From Stenotrophomonas sp. (GTDB lineage: Bacteria; Pseudomonadota; Gammaproteobacteria; Xanthomonadales; Xanthomonadaceae): 15,438 nt of DNA. Positions 1-7,392 of this stretch are shown here, piece by piece. The stretch is taken from positions 4,173 to 19,610 of the forward strand of contig DMZT01000312.1 of the NCBI GenBank assembly GCA_003484865.1. The letters are read 5' to 3'. The position numbers were made by a program, and so were the translations under genes. How positions within the stretch are numbered: the first letter of the stretch is position 1; each line of letters starts with the position of its first letter. The notes under the pieces were generated by a model, which was given only the letters and a program-made list of their open reading frames with translations, did not search any database and was not told where the DNA came from.

Positions 1-1
1 G

Positions 2-103
2 ACCGGCTCGATCGTTTTCGTGGTGACCAATTCGCTGATTCTGCTCACGGCGATTGCCGGGCAATGTCTGGCCTGGATCAAGCGCAGACGGGCAGGGAAG
101 TAA
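2..103 (+). CDS. C-terminal fragment of a membrane protein (5' end outside window)
   Basis: An open frame enters from the left edge and stops at TAA 101-103, giving the last 33 residues of a protein. They form one hydrophobic stretch (about residues 4-26 of the fragment, including SIVFVV and LILLTAIAG) followed by a basic tail IKRRRAGK. This is what a final transmembrane helix with a positively charged cytoplasmic end looks like. Too little remains to name the family. The frame choice rests on the hydrophobic pattern and the in-frame stop. Confidence 0.55.
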   Translation, partial: TGSIVFVVTNSLILLTAIAGQCLAWIKRRRAGK

Positions 104-164
104 CACGCATTTCGCGCCTCGACGACGCGCCGTGCACATCTGTCGCGCAGTGCGTTGAGCTCGC

Positions 165-187
165 TGAACACTCGCATTTCAGTGTCA
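165..187. promoter_or_regulatory. Imperfect inverted repeat upstream of the PA2169-family gene
   Basis: TGAACACT (165-172) faces AGTGTCA (181-187). The arms are complementary over seven pairs with one bulged A, separated by 8 nt. It lies about 85 bp upstream of the GTG start at 273. It could be an operator or part of a stress-type promoter, but I recognise no known binding motif, and the rest of 104-272 shows nothing else supportable. Confidence 0.25.
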
Positions 188-272
188 CGCCGACTTCATG
201 GCCGATGCGGAAAAGTCGACTCACCCCGACAACAACACACGGGCCAAACCGGACCAACAGGAGTACATCGCA

Positions 273-722
273 GTGAATACCGAATCGAAGACCGCGCATA
301 ACTTGAACGACCTGATCGAAATCGCCCGCGATGGCCAGGAGTTCTACACCGAGGCCGCAGGCAAGGTCGAAGATGCCGAGTTGGCGGCGCTCTTCACCCG
401 TATCGCCGGTGTCAAGAATGAGATCGTCCGCTCGCTGAGCGCCACCGTTGTCGCCGCGGGCGGCAAGCCGGCCGACCATGGCACCTTCGTCGGTTCCATG
501 CAGCAGTTCTACGGCAAGGTGCGCGCCACCCTGGGCGACAAGCAGTACGGCTACGTGGCCGAGCTGGAAGAATCCGAAGATCGCCTGCTGAAGGCGTTCA
601 AGGACACCCTGACCGACGCCGATACCTCGCCGGCCGCGCGCCAGGAAGTCCAGCGTCTGCTGCCGCAGGTGCAGGAATGCCATGCCGTCATGCGCGACCG
701 CAAGCACGCCATGAAGCACTGA
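273..722 (+). CDS. PA2169-family four-helix-bundle protein (DUF2383-type)
   Basis: Predicted soluble protein of 149 residues with the look of the PA2169/DUF2383 family of ferritin-like four-helix bundles. Visible helices hold ARDGQEFYTEAAGKVEDAEL, then GVKNEIVRSLSATV, then ELEESEDRLLKAFKDTL, and a C-terminal QVQECHAVMRDRKHAMK. I chose GTG 273 because AGGAG (259-263) lies 9 nt upstream and the family-like sequence begins there. An in-frame ATG at 198 would add 25 polar residues without homology-like character and lacks a good Shine-Dalgarno. Acidic residues recur in each helix, but the last helix has E-x-H rather than the ExxH of diiron ferritins, so metal binding is uncertain. The cellular role of the family is poorly defined; a stress role is often proposed. 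It appears monocistronic, ending in the terminator at 790-825. Confidence 0.8.
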   Translation: MNTESKTAHNLNDLIEIARDGQEFYTEAAGKVEDAELAALFTRIAGVKNEIVRSLSATVVAAGGKPADHGTFVGSMQQFYGKVRATLGDKQYGYVAELEESEDRLLKAFKDTLTDADTSPAARQEVQRLLPQVQECHAVMRDRKHAMKH

Positions 723-789
723 GTTTCAGACAGGCGGTGCGCTGGCGATTCCCCACGGTTGCCAGTAGTCCGCTTCCTGGAGCGGTACC

Positions 790-825
790 CGAACAGCCCC
801 GGCCCCGCAGGGGCTGTTCGTTTTT
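790..825 (+). terminator. Rho-independent terminator
   Basis: CGAACAGCCCC (790-800) and GGGGCTGTTCG (810-820) form a perfect 11-bp stem with a 9-nt loop, directly followed by TTTTT (821-825). It ends the transcript of the helical-bundle gene, about 70 nt after its stop. Confidence 0.93.
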
Positions 826-923
826 GCCCGACACTGCCGGGTGGCTGCCAGCGCACCGGACGGCCCCGAACGGTAGTGGGGGAATTGGTGCATACTCGGG
901 ACAAAGAGCCGCTTGGATTTGTC

Positions 924-1211
924 ATGGAACACATGCGTTGGCTGACGCTTCGTCTCAGCAACAATCAATCCATCGGCCCGAAGGTGCTGATGGACCTGTG
1001 GGCCAACGCGTGCGAGACCAATCAGTCCTCGGTGACCCGCGAAACGCTGCCCGGGAAATCGACCTCCTACGCCCTGCACGCACCGACCTCGCTGGCCTAT
1101 CCCAAGCGCGCGGAGCTGCGCATGCGCAAGCTGCTGGAAGAGGCCGGATACACGTTCACGCTTGGCTCGCTGGCCGACCGCCCGGCACCGCAGCCGGTGC
1201 GCTTCCGCTGA
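924..1211 (+). CDS. Small protein of unknown function
   Basis: Predicted 95-residue protein, rich in charged residues, without signal peptide or membrane segment. The middle (ALHAPTSLAYPKRAELRMRK) and C-terminus (LEEAGYTFTLG) read like a genuine folded or DNA-associated small protein, but I recognise no domain. ATG 924 is favoured over upstream ATG codons because the upstream part would overlap the terminator at 790-825. A second in-frame ATG at 933 is possible. A CATACT hexamer at 891-896 could be a -10 element, giving a short 5' UTR of about 20 nt. A stem-loop follows the stop codon. Function is not inferable from the context. Confidence 0.65.
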   Translation: MEHMRWLTLRLSNNQSIGPKVLMDLWANACETNQSSVTRETLPGKSTSYALHAPTSLAYPKRAELRMRKLLEEAGYTFTLGSLADRPAPQPVRFR

Positions 1212-1240
1212 CGCCGTTCACCGGCGTCGCATTCATTCTT
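1210..1240 (+). terminator. Probable terminator of the small unknown gene
   Basis: GACGCCG (1210-1216) and CGGCGTC (1222-1228) form a 7-bp GC-rich stem with a 5-nt loop that starts within the TGA stop codon. It is followed by an imperfect T-rich tract (attcattctt). In the opposite direction there is no T-tract, so it would serve only the plus-strand gene. Confidence 0.5.
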
Positions 1241-1265
1241 CAACCAAGGTGCCGCAACCGCGCGT

Positions 1266-1754
1266 TCAGTCGACGCGGTCGGCGGCCACGCTGCGGACCA
1301 TGATCCGGACCGGCATGCCCGCGGCATGCTGCAGTGATTCCAGCGGTGCCCAGCCCAGCCGGCGATACAGGCCCCCATCATCGGCTTCGGTCTGCAGGTA
1401 GAGATCGCGTACGCCAAGCGCGCGACCGCGCACCAGCAATTCGTCGATGACTTTCTCGGCCAGGCCGCGCCCGCGGTGCGCCGGATGGACATAGACGCCG
1501 CCCAGCCAGTGCAATCGTTCGGGGCGCTCGGTCCGCTCATGGAACTTGAGCTGCGCTGCGGCGACCGGCACCGCGTCATCCAGTGCGATCAGCAGCAGGG
1601 GCAACTCGTCGTCCTGCAGGAACACTTCCAGCCGCTGCTGCTGATCGAGCAGGGTCAGGTCCGGCACGTGGCGTCCCCATTCCTGGAAATACCACTCGGC
1701 CAGGATCGGCAGCAGGTCGGGGCGGTCACTGAGAGGAACGATGGTGCAGGCCAC
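1266..1754 (-). CDS. GNAT-family N-acetyltransferase
   Basis: Predicted cytoplasmic acetyltransferase of 162 residues that would transfer an acetyl group from acetyl-CoA to an unknown amine. The GNAT core is clear. A beta-4 strand GGVYVHPAHRGRG leads into the pyrophosphate-binding loop R94-G-R-G-L-A99. This is followed by the helix EKVIDELL, a strand DLYLQTEADDGG and the late motif LYRRLGW (129-135). The start is taken as GTG (complement of 1752-1754), since GGAG lies 8 nt upstream; the frame extends further but the extra N-terminus is low-complexity and basic. It is divergent from the AraC-type gene, with about 100 bp between the two starts, so they may share control sequences. The substrate cannot be told from the sequence. 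Confidence 0.88.
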   Translation of the reverse strand: MACTIVPLSDRPDLLPILAEWYFQEWGRHVPDLTLLDQQQRLEVFLQDDELPLLLIALDDAVPVAAAQLKFHERTERPERLHWLGGVYVHPAHRGRGLAEKVIDELLVRGRALGVRDLYLQTEADDGGLYRRLGWAPLESLQHAAGMPVRIMVRSVAADRVD

Positions 1755-1857
1755 GGTGAACGCTCCATGTTGGACGGGTCGGCTGCCATGGTACGCGGAT
1801 GCGCGGGCGTTTCGCCGCCGCTTGCAGCGGCCTTCACCCAGCGCGCAGACTATCCCC

Positions 1858-2547
1858 ATGCACGCCAGCGCCTGCCACCTGCGGTGTTACGGAACGTCCA
1901 CCGATGTGGACCGGCATGACTTTGCGCAATGGGTGCTGCCGCTGCGCGGCGATCTGGAGGTCGAGGTCGATGCGTTTGGCGGCCGCCTGGATGTGCTGCA
2001 GGGGGCCTTCGTGGCGCCCGGCGAGGGACATGCCCAGACCGGCGATGGCGATCATCTGATGGTGATCGTCGATTGCCCGGCGGGGGTGATCGATGACCAC
2101 ACCCTGGAGCACCTGCGCCGGCAGCGTTGGCTGGCACTGCCGAAGGGAGTGCGCCAGCGCCTGGCCGGTGCGCCCGCACACGGCAGTGAGGGTCTGCTCG
2201 CGACCCTGCTGCAGCAGTACGCGCCCGCTGGCAGCGCGGCACGCCTGCATGCCCTGTGTACCCGGCTCTCGGCCAACCCCGGCGCGGACTGGAACGTGGC
2301 CCGCATGGCCGCGCTGGTCGGCATCAGCGGCAGCCGCCTGCATGCGGCCTTCGTCCAGGAATTCGGGGTGCCTCCCCAGGCGTGGCTGAGTGCCTGCCGG
2401 TTGCGCTGGGCCAAGCACCGGCTGCTCACCAGCAGCGACAGCATCGCCACGATCGCGCTGGATGCCGGCTATTCCGAGCACAGTGCGCTGACCCGAGCCC
2501 TGCGCCGGGAAACCGGGCTGACCCCGCAGGCTTTCCGGCGGCAGTAG
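1858..2547 (+). CDS. AraC-family transcriptional regulator
   Basis: Predicted 229-residue DNA-binding regulator. The N-terminal half resembles a small cupin sensing domain (strands around LEVEVDAFGGRLDVLQGAFVA and a PGEGH turn). The C-terminal third is a double helix-turn-helix: VARMAALVGISGSRLHAAF, then IATIALDAGYSEHSALTRAL and the family-typical ending RRETGLTPQAFRR. ATG 1858 is chosen because upstream residues lack domain character. There is no convincing Shine-Dalgarno (the preceding bases are actatcccc), so translation may start from a short or leaderless transcript. The stop is 67 bp before an EamA transporter on the same strand, a common regulator-exporter arrangement, so it may control that gene. 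The ligand is unknown. Confidence 0.85.
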   Translation: MHASACHLRCYGTSTDVDRHDFAQWVLPLRGDLEVEVDAFGGRLDVLQGAFVAPGEGHAQTGDGDHLMVIVDCPAGVIDDHTLEHLRRQRWLALPKGVRQRLAGAPAHGSEGLLATLLQQYAPAGSAARLHALCTRLSANPGADWNVARMAALVGISGSRLHAAFVQEFGVPPQAWLSACRLRWAKHRLLTSSDSIATIALDAGYSEHSALTRALRRETGLTPQAFRRQ

Positions 2548-2614
2548 CCTCGGTCAAGACGTCGCGGTGCGCGGCTTCTACACTGCGCGGCCAATGCATA
2601 CCGCGTGAGCCGCA

Positions 2615-3562
2615 ATGAAACGATCGATGGGAGTGGGCATCGCCAACGGCATTGCCGCCGGCGCGCTGTGGGGCGTGGTGTTCCTGGCCCCGGCGATGCT
2701 GCACAGCTTCAACGCGGTACAGCTCTCCGCCGGCCGCTATCTGGTCTACGGCCTGATTGCCGTCGTTCTGCTTGCGCCGCGCTGGCGGCAGCTCAAGGAG
2801 CGGCTGGCCTGGGCCGAGTGGCGGGGTCTGTTGTGGCTGAGCCTGGCCGGCAACCTGGTCTACTTCCTGCTGCTGGCCAATGCCGTGCAATGGGCCGGTG
2901 GTGCGGCCGCCTCGCTGATCGTGGGATTGATCCCGGTGGTGGTGACCCTGGCCGGCGTACGCGAGGAAGGCGCGGTGCCACTGCGTCGCCTGGCCCCGGC
3001 GCTGCTGCTGTGCCTGCTTGGCGTGGCGCTGGTGGGCTATGAAGCCTTGATGGCCGAACATGCGCAGGGCTCGGCCGGGCGCCGGTTGCTCGGGCTGCTG
3101 TGCGCGGTCGGCGCGTTGCTGTCCTGGGCGGTGTACTCCATCGGCAACAGCCGCTGGCTGGCGCGCCGGCCGGATCTGTCCGGGCATGACTGGTCGCTGC
3201 TGACCGGCATCACCACCGGCGGGCTCGCGCTCGTGCTGGTGCCCAGTGCGTTTTTGACCAGCGCGACGGTGCATCCGCCGGGCGAGTGGCTGAACTTCTG
3301 GCTGATCAGCGCGGGCGTGGCGGTGGTCGCCTCGGTGCTCGGCAATGCCTGCTGGAACCGCGCCAGCCGCAACCTGCCACTGACCCTCACCGGGCAGATG
3401 ATCGTCTTCGAAACCCTGTTCGCCCTGCTGTATGGCTTTGCCTGGCAGCAACGCTGGCCGACGCTGATGGAAACGGTGGCCATCGTCTGCCTGGTGTCGG
3501 GCGTGCTGATGTGCGCGCACGCGCATCGGCCCCCTGCGGCGGTGGCGGAGCATGTGGGGTAG
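2615..3562 (+). CDS. EamA/DMT-superfamily transporter
   Basis: Predicted inner-membrane protein of 315 residues with about ten hydrophobic segments arranged as two EamA repeats. The N-terminal one begins GIAAGALWGVVFLAPAML; the second follows a hydrophilic stretch near residues 175-190 and starts at about LLTGITTGGLALVLV. Each repeat ends in the typical pattern of paired helices with small residues, such as the segment around NAVQWAGGAAASLIVGLIPV. DMT exporters of this type expel amino acids or other small metabolites; the substrate is not readable from the sequence. ATG 2615 has only a weak Shine-Dalgarno. It probably forms a unit with the preceding AraC-type gene, 67 bp upstream, and is separated from the thr operon by its promoter region. 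Confidence 0.87.
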   Translation: MKRSMGVGIANGIAAGALWGVVFLAPAMLHSFNAVQLSAGRYLVYGLIAVVLLAPRWRQLKERLAWAEWRGLLWLSLAGNLVYFLLLANAVQWAGGAAASLIVGLIPVVVTLAGVREEGAVPLRRLAPALLLCLLGVALVGYEALMAEHAQGSAGRRLLGLLCAVGALLSWAVYSIGNSRWLARRPDLSGHDWSLLTGITTGGLALVLVPSAFLTSATVHPPGEWLNFWLISAGVAVVASVLGNACWNRASRNLPLTLTGQMIVFETLFALLYGFAWQQRWPTLMETVAIVCLVSGVLMCAHAHRPPAAVAEHVG

Positions 3563-3612
3563 GGCAGGCCTTGCCCCGCCTGGATGGTCACAATCGCAAC
3601 TTGTTGGCCGAC

Positions 3613-3643
3613 GATCGCCGCGATTTACGTGCCGCGATCTTTT
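3613..3643 (+). terminator. Weak candidate terminator between the EamA gene and the thr promoter
   Basis: GATCGC (3613-3618) and GCGATC (3634-3639) can pair across a 15-nt loop and are followed by TTTT (3640-3643). The stem is short and the loop large, so this is only a possible end of the transporter transcript. It lies just ahead of the TTGACA box. Confidence 0.3.
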
Positions 3644-3655
3644 GCAGCGCAGCAC

Positions 3656-3682
3656 TTGACAAGCAGGGCGGTGGCGTAGTTT
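3656..3682 (+). promoter_or_regulatory. thr operon promoter
   Basis: TTGACA at 3656-3661 is a perfect sigma70 -35 hexamer. The best -10 candidate is TAGTTT at 3677-3682, with a 15-bp spacer that is shorter than the optimum of about 17. With wider spacing the hexamer would be poorer. Every plausible spacing puts the transcription start at about 3688-3697, at or just before the leader-peptide ATG at 3692. The operon transcript would then begin almost at the leader start codon. Confidence 0.65.
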
Positions 3683-3691
3683 TCTTGATCC

Positions 3692-3820
3692 ATGGTCATC
3701 ACCGCCGCCCACGCCTACCTGCTCGTTCCCGCCTTCGCGGGCGGCCAGGCCGTGTCGACCGGTACCACCATCATTACCACCGCCACCACTCGCCCGGTGC
3801 GGCCCGTCGTCTTCGCGTAA
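3692..3820 (+). CDS. thrL: thr operon leader peptide
   Basis: A 42-residue peptide encoded immediately before the thr operon. Residues 23-33 read TGTTIITTATT, that is seven threonines and two isoleucines in eleven positions, the hallmark of a threonine/isoleucine attenuation leader. In total the peptide has 8 Thr and 3 Ile. Ribosomes short of charged Thr- or Ile-tRNA would stall over 3758-3790 and alter folding of the following RNA. ATG 3692 is preceded in frame by TGA 3686-3688, so it is the first available ATG. No Shine-Dalgarno is visible (cttgatcc), consistent with a leaderless or nearly leaderless message. The peptide itself probably has no role beyond being translated. It ends 89 nt before thrA. 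Confidence 0.9.
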   Translation: MVITAAHAYLLVPAFAGGQAVSTGTTIITTATTRPVRPVVFA

Positions 3821-3834
3821 TTTCCGAAAACCAC

Positions 3835-3893
3835 GGCCCCGCACCCAGATCAGGTGGCGGGGGAAACTCTCAAACCTGATGTGACGCGGGGCC
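3835..3893 (+). promoter_or_regulatory. thr attenuator with mutually exclusive RNA structures
   Basis: Two hairpins compete here. The long one pairs GGCCCCGC (3835-3842) with GCGGGGCC (3886-3893) and ATCAGGT (3849-3855) with ACCTGAT (3874-3880), around an 18-nt loop. The local one pairs CCCCGC and ACC (3837-3845) with GGT and GCGGGG (3853-3855 and 3857-3862), one G bulged, loop of 7 nt. In addition CCGCCACC (3780-3787), inside the Thr codons of thrL, is exactly complementary to GGTGGCGG (3853-3860). This is the logic of ribosome-mediated attenuation. However, no run of T follows the long hairpin (the next bases are tcccatc), so termination may need Rho, or control may act on thrA translation: CCTC 3892-3895 can pair with the GAGG ribosome site 3901-3904. 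Confidence 0.7.
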
Positions 3894-3909
3894 TCCCATC
3901 GAGGTCAGC

Positions 3910-6432
3910 ATGTCTTCTGTCGCCGCTTCCGCTCCACCTTCCGCCCAGCCCGCCGTCTCCGTCGCCGCGCGGGCCGGCGTGACCACCGTGGTCCACAAGT
4001 TCGGCGGCACCTCGGTGGCCGATGCCGAGCGCTATCGTCATGTGGCGCAGCTGCTGCTGGCGCGTGAGGAGACGATGCAGGTCACCGTGGTCTCGGCGAT
4101 GAAGGGCGTTACCGATGCACTGATCGGGGTGGCCACGTTGGCCGCGGAAGACGGCTCGGCCTGGCGCGAACAGTGGCACGCCTTGCGGGCACGTCATCGC
4201 GGTGCCGCCGTTGCCTTGCTCGGCGAGCACGCCGGGGCGACGGTGGAGTGGCTGGACCAGCGCTTCGATCAGTTGGCCGAGGTGCTGGGTGCGCTGGCGG
4301 TGATCGGCGGCCTGCCCACCGAAGTGCTGGACCGCGTGCAGGGCATGGGCGAGGTGTATTCGGCGCAACTGCTCGGGACGTACCTGCAGACGCTGGGCGA
4401 AGACTGCGCGGTGCTGGATGCGCGCGATGTGCTGGTGATCGAGCGCGGTGAACTGGGCGTGGACGTGGACTGGGCGCGCAGCGCCGAGCGCCTGGCCCAG
4501 TGGCGCCTGCAGCATCCGCAATCGCGCATCGTGGCCACCGGCTTCGTCGCCCGCGACCGCCAGGACCGCATCACCACGCTGGGCCGCAACGGCAGCGATT
4601 ACTCCGGGGCGATCTTCGCCGCCTTGTTCAACGCCGACGAGCTGCACATCTGGACCGATGTGGACGGCGTGCTCTCGGCCGACCCGCGGGTGGTGCCCGA
4701 GGCGGTCCAGCTGGAAGCGCTAAGCTACGACGAAGCCTGCGAGCTGGCCTACTTCGGCGCCAAAGTGGTGCACCCGCAGACGATGTCGCCGGCGATCGAG
4801 CGTGGCCTGCCGATCATCATCCGCAACACCTTCCACCCGGATCATCCAGGCACGCGTATCACTGCCGAGCGCACCGCGTCCGGTCCGATCAAGGGGCTGA
4901 CCCTGAGCCCGGACCTGGCCGTGATCAACCTGGAAGGCACCGGCCTGATCGGCGTGCCCGGCACGGCCGAGCGCGTCTTCGCGGCGCTGCGCAATGCGCA
5001 TGTGTCGGTGGTGATGATCTCGCAGGGCTCCTCCGAGCACTCGATCTGCTGCGTGGTGAAGCAGGCCGAGGCGGTGCGGGCGCGCGAATCGCTGCTGCAG
5101 GCCTTTGCCCATGAGCTGAGCCTGGGCCAGGTGCAGCGCGTGCAGCTGACCGACAACGTGAGTGTGCTGGCCGCCGTGGGCGATGGCATGGCCGGCCAGC
5201 CCGGCGTGGCCGCGCGCCTGTTCGAGTCGCTGGGCCGCGCGCAGGTGAACATCCTGGCGATCGCGCAGGGCTCCTCGGAGCGCAACATCTCGGTGGCGGT
5301 CGACAGCCGCCATGCGACCAAGGCGCTGCGCGCGGCGCATGCCGGGTTCTGGCTGTCGCCGCAGACGTTCTCGGTCGGTGTGATCGGCCCGGGCAATGTG
5401 GGTGCGGCGCTGCTGGACCAGCTGCAGGCGGCCCAGGTACAGCTGCTCGGCCGCGCCAATGTGGATCTGCGCCTGCGTGCGGTCGCCTCGCGCAGCCGCA
5501 TGGTCCTGGACGAGCGCGGACTGAAAGGTGACTGGCGCGCGGCGCTGTCCGGCCCGGCGCAGCCGAGCGATCTGGACGCATTCACCGAACACCTGGTCTC
5601 CGCCCATCTGCCGCACGCCCTGATCATCGATTGCAGCGGCAGCGCCGACGTGGCCGACCGCTATGCCGGCTGGCTGGCCGCAGGCATCCACGTGGTCACC
5701 CCGAACAAACAGGCCGGTGCCGGCCCGCTGGAGCGCTATCACGCGATCCGCGAGGCAGCGGCTGGCAGTGGCGCGCGCTTCCGCTACGAAGCCACGGTCG
5801 GTGCGGGCCTGCCGGTGATCACCACGCTGCGCGACCTGGTCGACACCGGCGATGAGGTGCTGGCGATCGACGGTATTTTCTCCGGCACGCTGGCGTGGCT
5901 GTTCAACAAATACGACGGCCAGGTGCCGTTCTCCGCGCTGGTCAGCCAGGCGCGTGGCATGGGCTATACCGAGCCGGACCCGCGCGATGATCTTTCCGGC
6001 GTGGATGTCGCGCGCAAGCTGGTGATCCTGGCGCGTGAGGCGGGCCGTGAGCTCAGCCTGGCGCAGGTGCGCGTGGAAAGCCTGGTGCCCGAAGCACTGC
6101 GCCAGGCCAGCGTGGACGACTTCATGGCGGGCCTGCCGCAGATCGATGTGGTGTTCGCCGAGCGCCTGGCAGTCGCCAAAGCGGACGGTGCGGTGCTGCG
6201 CTATGTGGCGCGCCTCACGCCGGATGGGGCTGAGGTCGGCCTGGTCGCGCTGCCGGCCGGGCATGCCTTCGCGAACCTGCGCCTGACCGACAACGTGGTG
6301 CAGTTCACCACGCGCCGCTACTGCGACAATCCGCTGGTGGTGCAGGGCCCGGGCGCCGGGCCGGAGGTGACCGCCGCCGGCGTGTTCGCCGATGTGCTGC
6401 GCGTGGCGGTGGGCGAAGGAGCACGTCTGTGA
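3910..6432 (+). CDS. thrA: Bifunctional aspartokinase / homoserine dehydrogenase
   Basis: Cytoplasmic enzyme of 840 residues catalysing the first and third steps of the aspartate pathway: phosphorylation of aspartate, and NAD(P)H reduction of aspartate semialdehyde to homoserine. The kinase domain opens with KFGGTS (30-35). Two ACT-type regulatory segments follow, [20 protein letters not shown] from about 338 and [21 protein letters not shown] from about 417. They carry the twin signatures ISQGSSE and IAQGSSE and presumably sense threonine. The dehydrogenase begins at about 487 with the nucleotide loop GPGNVG (493-498) and holds the catalytic-type motif [10 protein letters not shown], ending at Lys703. 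Length fits the ThrA/MetL family (about 810-840); an Ala/Pro-rich extension of about 20 residues precedes the kinase. GAGG (3901-3904) lies 5 nt before ATG. It is first in thrABC, its stop overlapping thrB by 4 bp. Confidence 0.96.
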   Translation: MSSVAASAPPSAQPAVSVAARAGVTTVVHKFGGTSVADAERYRHVAQLLLAREETMQVTVVSAMKGVTDALIGVATLAAEDGSAWREQWHALRARHRGAAVALLGEHAGATVEWLDQRFDQLAEVLGALAVIGGLPTEVLDRVQGMGEVYSAQLLGTYLQTLGEDCAVLDARDVLVIERGELGVDVDWARSAERLAQWRLQHPQSRIVATGFVARDRQDRITTLGRNGSDYSGAIFAALFNADELHIWTDVDGVLSADPRVVPEAVQLEALSYDEACELAYFGAKVVHPQTMSPAIERGLPIIIRNTFHPDHPGTRITAERTASGPIKGLTLSPDLAVINLEGTGLIGVPGTAERVFAALRNAHVSVVMISQGSSEHSICCVVKQAEAVRARESLLQAFAHELSLGQVQRVQLTDNVSVLAAVGDGMAGQPGVAARLFESLGRAQVNILAIAQGSSERNISVAVDSRHATKALRAAHAGFWLSPQTFSVGVIGPGNVGAALLDQLQAAQVQLLGRANVDLRLRAVASRSRMVLDERGLKGDWRAALSGPAQPSDLDAFTEHLVSAHLPHALIIDCSGSADVADRYAGWLAAGIHVVTPNKQAGAGPLERYHAIREAAAGSGARFRYEATVGAGLPVITTLRDLVDTGDEVLAIDGIFSGTLAWLFNKYDGQVPFSALVSQARGMGYTEPDPRDDLSGVDVARKLVILAREAGRELSLAQVRVESLVPEALRQASVDDFMAGLPQIDVVFAERLAVAKADGAVLRYVARLTPDGAEVGLVALPAGHAFANLRLTDNVVQFTTRRYCDNPLVVQGPGAGPEVTAAGVFADVLRVAVGEGARL

Positions 6433-7361
6433 GTGAGGGCAGGAGGACGGAAGCACGCGCATTTGCGCCGGCCTCGGTCGGCAACGTGGGGGTCGGGTTC
6501 GACATCCTTGGGCACGCCATCGAGGGCGTTGGCGATACCGTGACAGCGCGGCGGATCGACGAGCCCGTGGTTCGCATCCACGCGATCCGCGGCACCACGG
6601 TGGATCTGCCACGGGTGGCCGAGGACAACACCGCCGGTGCGGCGTTGATCGCGCTGCGTGCCGCGCTGGATCTGCCGTTCGGCTTCGAGGTGGAGATCGA
6701 CAAGGGCATCGCGCTGGGCTCGGGCATGGGCGGTTCGGCCGCGTCGTGTGTGGCCGCGCTGGTCGCGGCCAATGCGCTGTTGCCGCAGCCGTTGTCGCGC
6801 GAGGCGCTGTATCCGTTCGCGCTGACCGGCGAGGCGGTGGCCAGTGGTGGCCGCCATGGCGACAACCTCGGGCCGATGCTGCTGGGCGGGCTGGTACTGA
6901 GCACGGCGGACCGGCTGGTACCGGTGCCGGTCCCGGCGGCGTGGCACAGCCTGCTGGTGCATCCGAACGCGGTGCTGGAGACGCGCCGCGCGCGCGCCGC
7001 GCTGCAGGGGCATTACGCGTTGGGCGAGTTCGTCGCGCAGAGCGCGAATCTGGCGCTGGTGCTCAGTGGCTGCTTCACCTCCGATGCCGCACTGGTCCGT
7101 GCCGGCCTGCGCGACGTGCTGGTCGAGCCGCGTCGGGCCGGTCTGATCGCCGGGTTTGCGGCGGCCCGCGATGCTGCGTTGAATGCCGGGGCGATGGGCG
7201 CCAGCATCTCCGGTGCGGGGCCGAGCGTGTTTGCCTGGTTCGAGCAGCGCGATGCCGCGCTTGCCGCGCAGGCGGCAGTCCAGCAGGCGTTCGCGGACGC
7301 GGGCTTCGACAGCCAAGGCTGGGTGTCACCCTTGAATGCGCCCGCCGCGCGCGTGCTGTGA
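6429..7361 (+). CDS. thrB: Homoserine kinase
   Basis: GHMP-family kinase of 310 residues that phosphorylates homoserine to O-phosphohomoserine with ATP. The N-terminus shows the family pattern [20 protein letters not shown], and the ATP-binding loop is K92[14 protein letters not shown], the glycine/serine-rich GHMP signature. A late segment [16 protein letters not shown] matches the third GHMP motif. Translation starts at GTG 6429, which overlaps the TGA of thrA (6430-6432) as GTGA. AAGGAG (6416-6421) lies 7 nt upstream, inside thrA, so the two are probably translationally coupled. Length is usual for bacterial ThrB of this type. It is followed after 31 nt by thrC. Regulation is through the upstream attenuator. 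Confidence 0.96.
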   Translation: MSEGRRTEARAFAPASVGNVGVGFDILGHAIEGVGDTVTARRIDEPVVRIHAIRGTTVDLPRVAEDNTAGAALIALRAALDLPFGFEVEIDKGIALGSGMGGSAASCVAALVAANALLPQPLSREALYPFALTGEAVASGGRHGDNLGPMLLGGLVLSTADRLVPVPVPAAWHSLLVHPNAVLETRRARAALQGHYALGEFVAQSANLALVLSGCFTSDAALVRAGLRDVLVEPRRAGLIAGFAAARDAALNAGAMGASISGAGPSVFAWFEQRDAALAAQAAVQQAFADAGFDSQGWVSPLNAPAARVL

Positions 7362-7392
7362 CACGTCCACTCTTTCTACTTTGGGATATCCG

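Noticed and set aside
1741..1857. Longer N-terminus for the AraC-type regulator from ATG 1741
   Set aside because: The extra 39 residues overlap the start of the divergent GNAT gene and lack any domain character.
3564..3580. Short palindrome GGGCA-N5-TGCCC just after the EamA stop as a terminator
   Set aside because: Only a 5-bp stem and no T-tract; not listed as a feature.
2426..3844. A 472-codon minus-strand frame across the EamA gene and the thr leader
   Set aside because: His/Gln/Arg-rich antisense product that would cover the thr promoter and the convincing thrL peptide.
4720..6612. A 630-codon open frame antisense to thrA
   Set aside because: Arg/Gln/His-rich shadow of the thrA codon pattern with no recognisable motif and no ribosome site.
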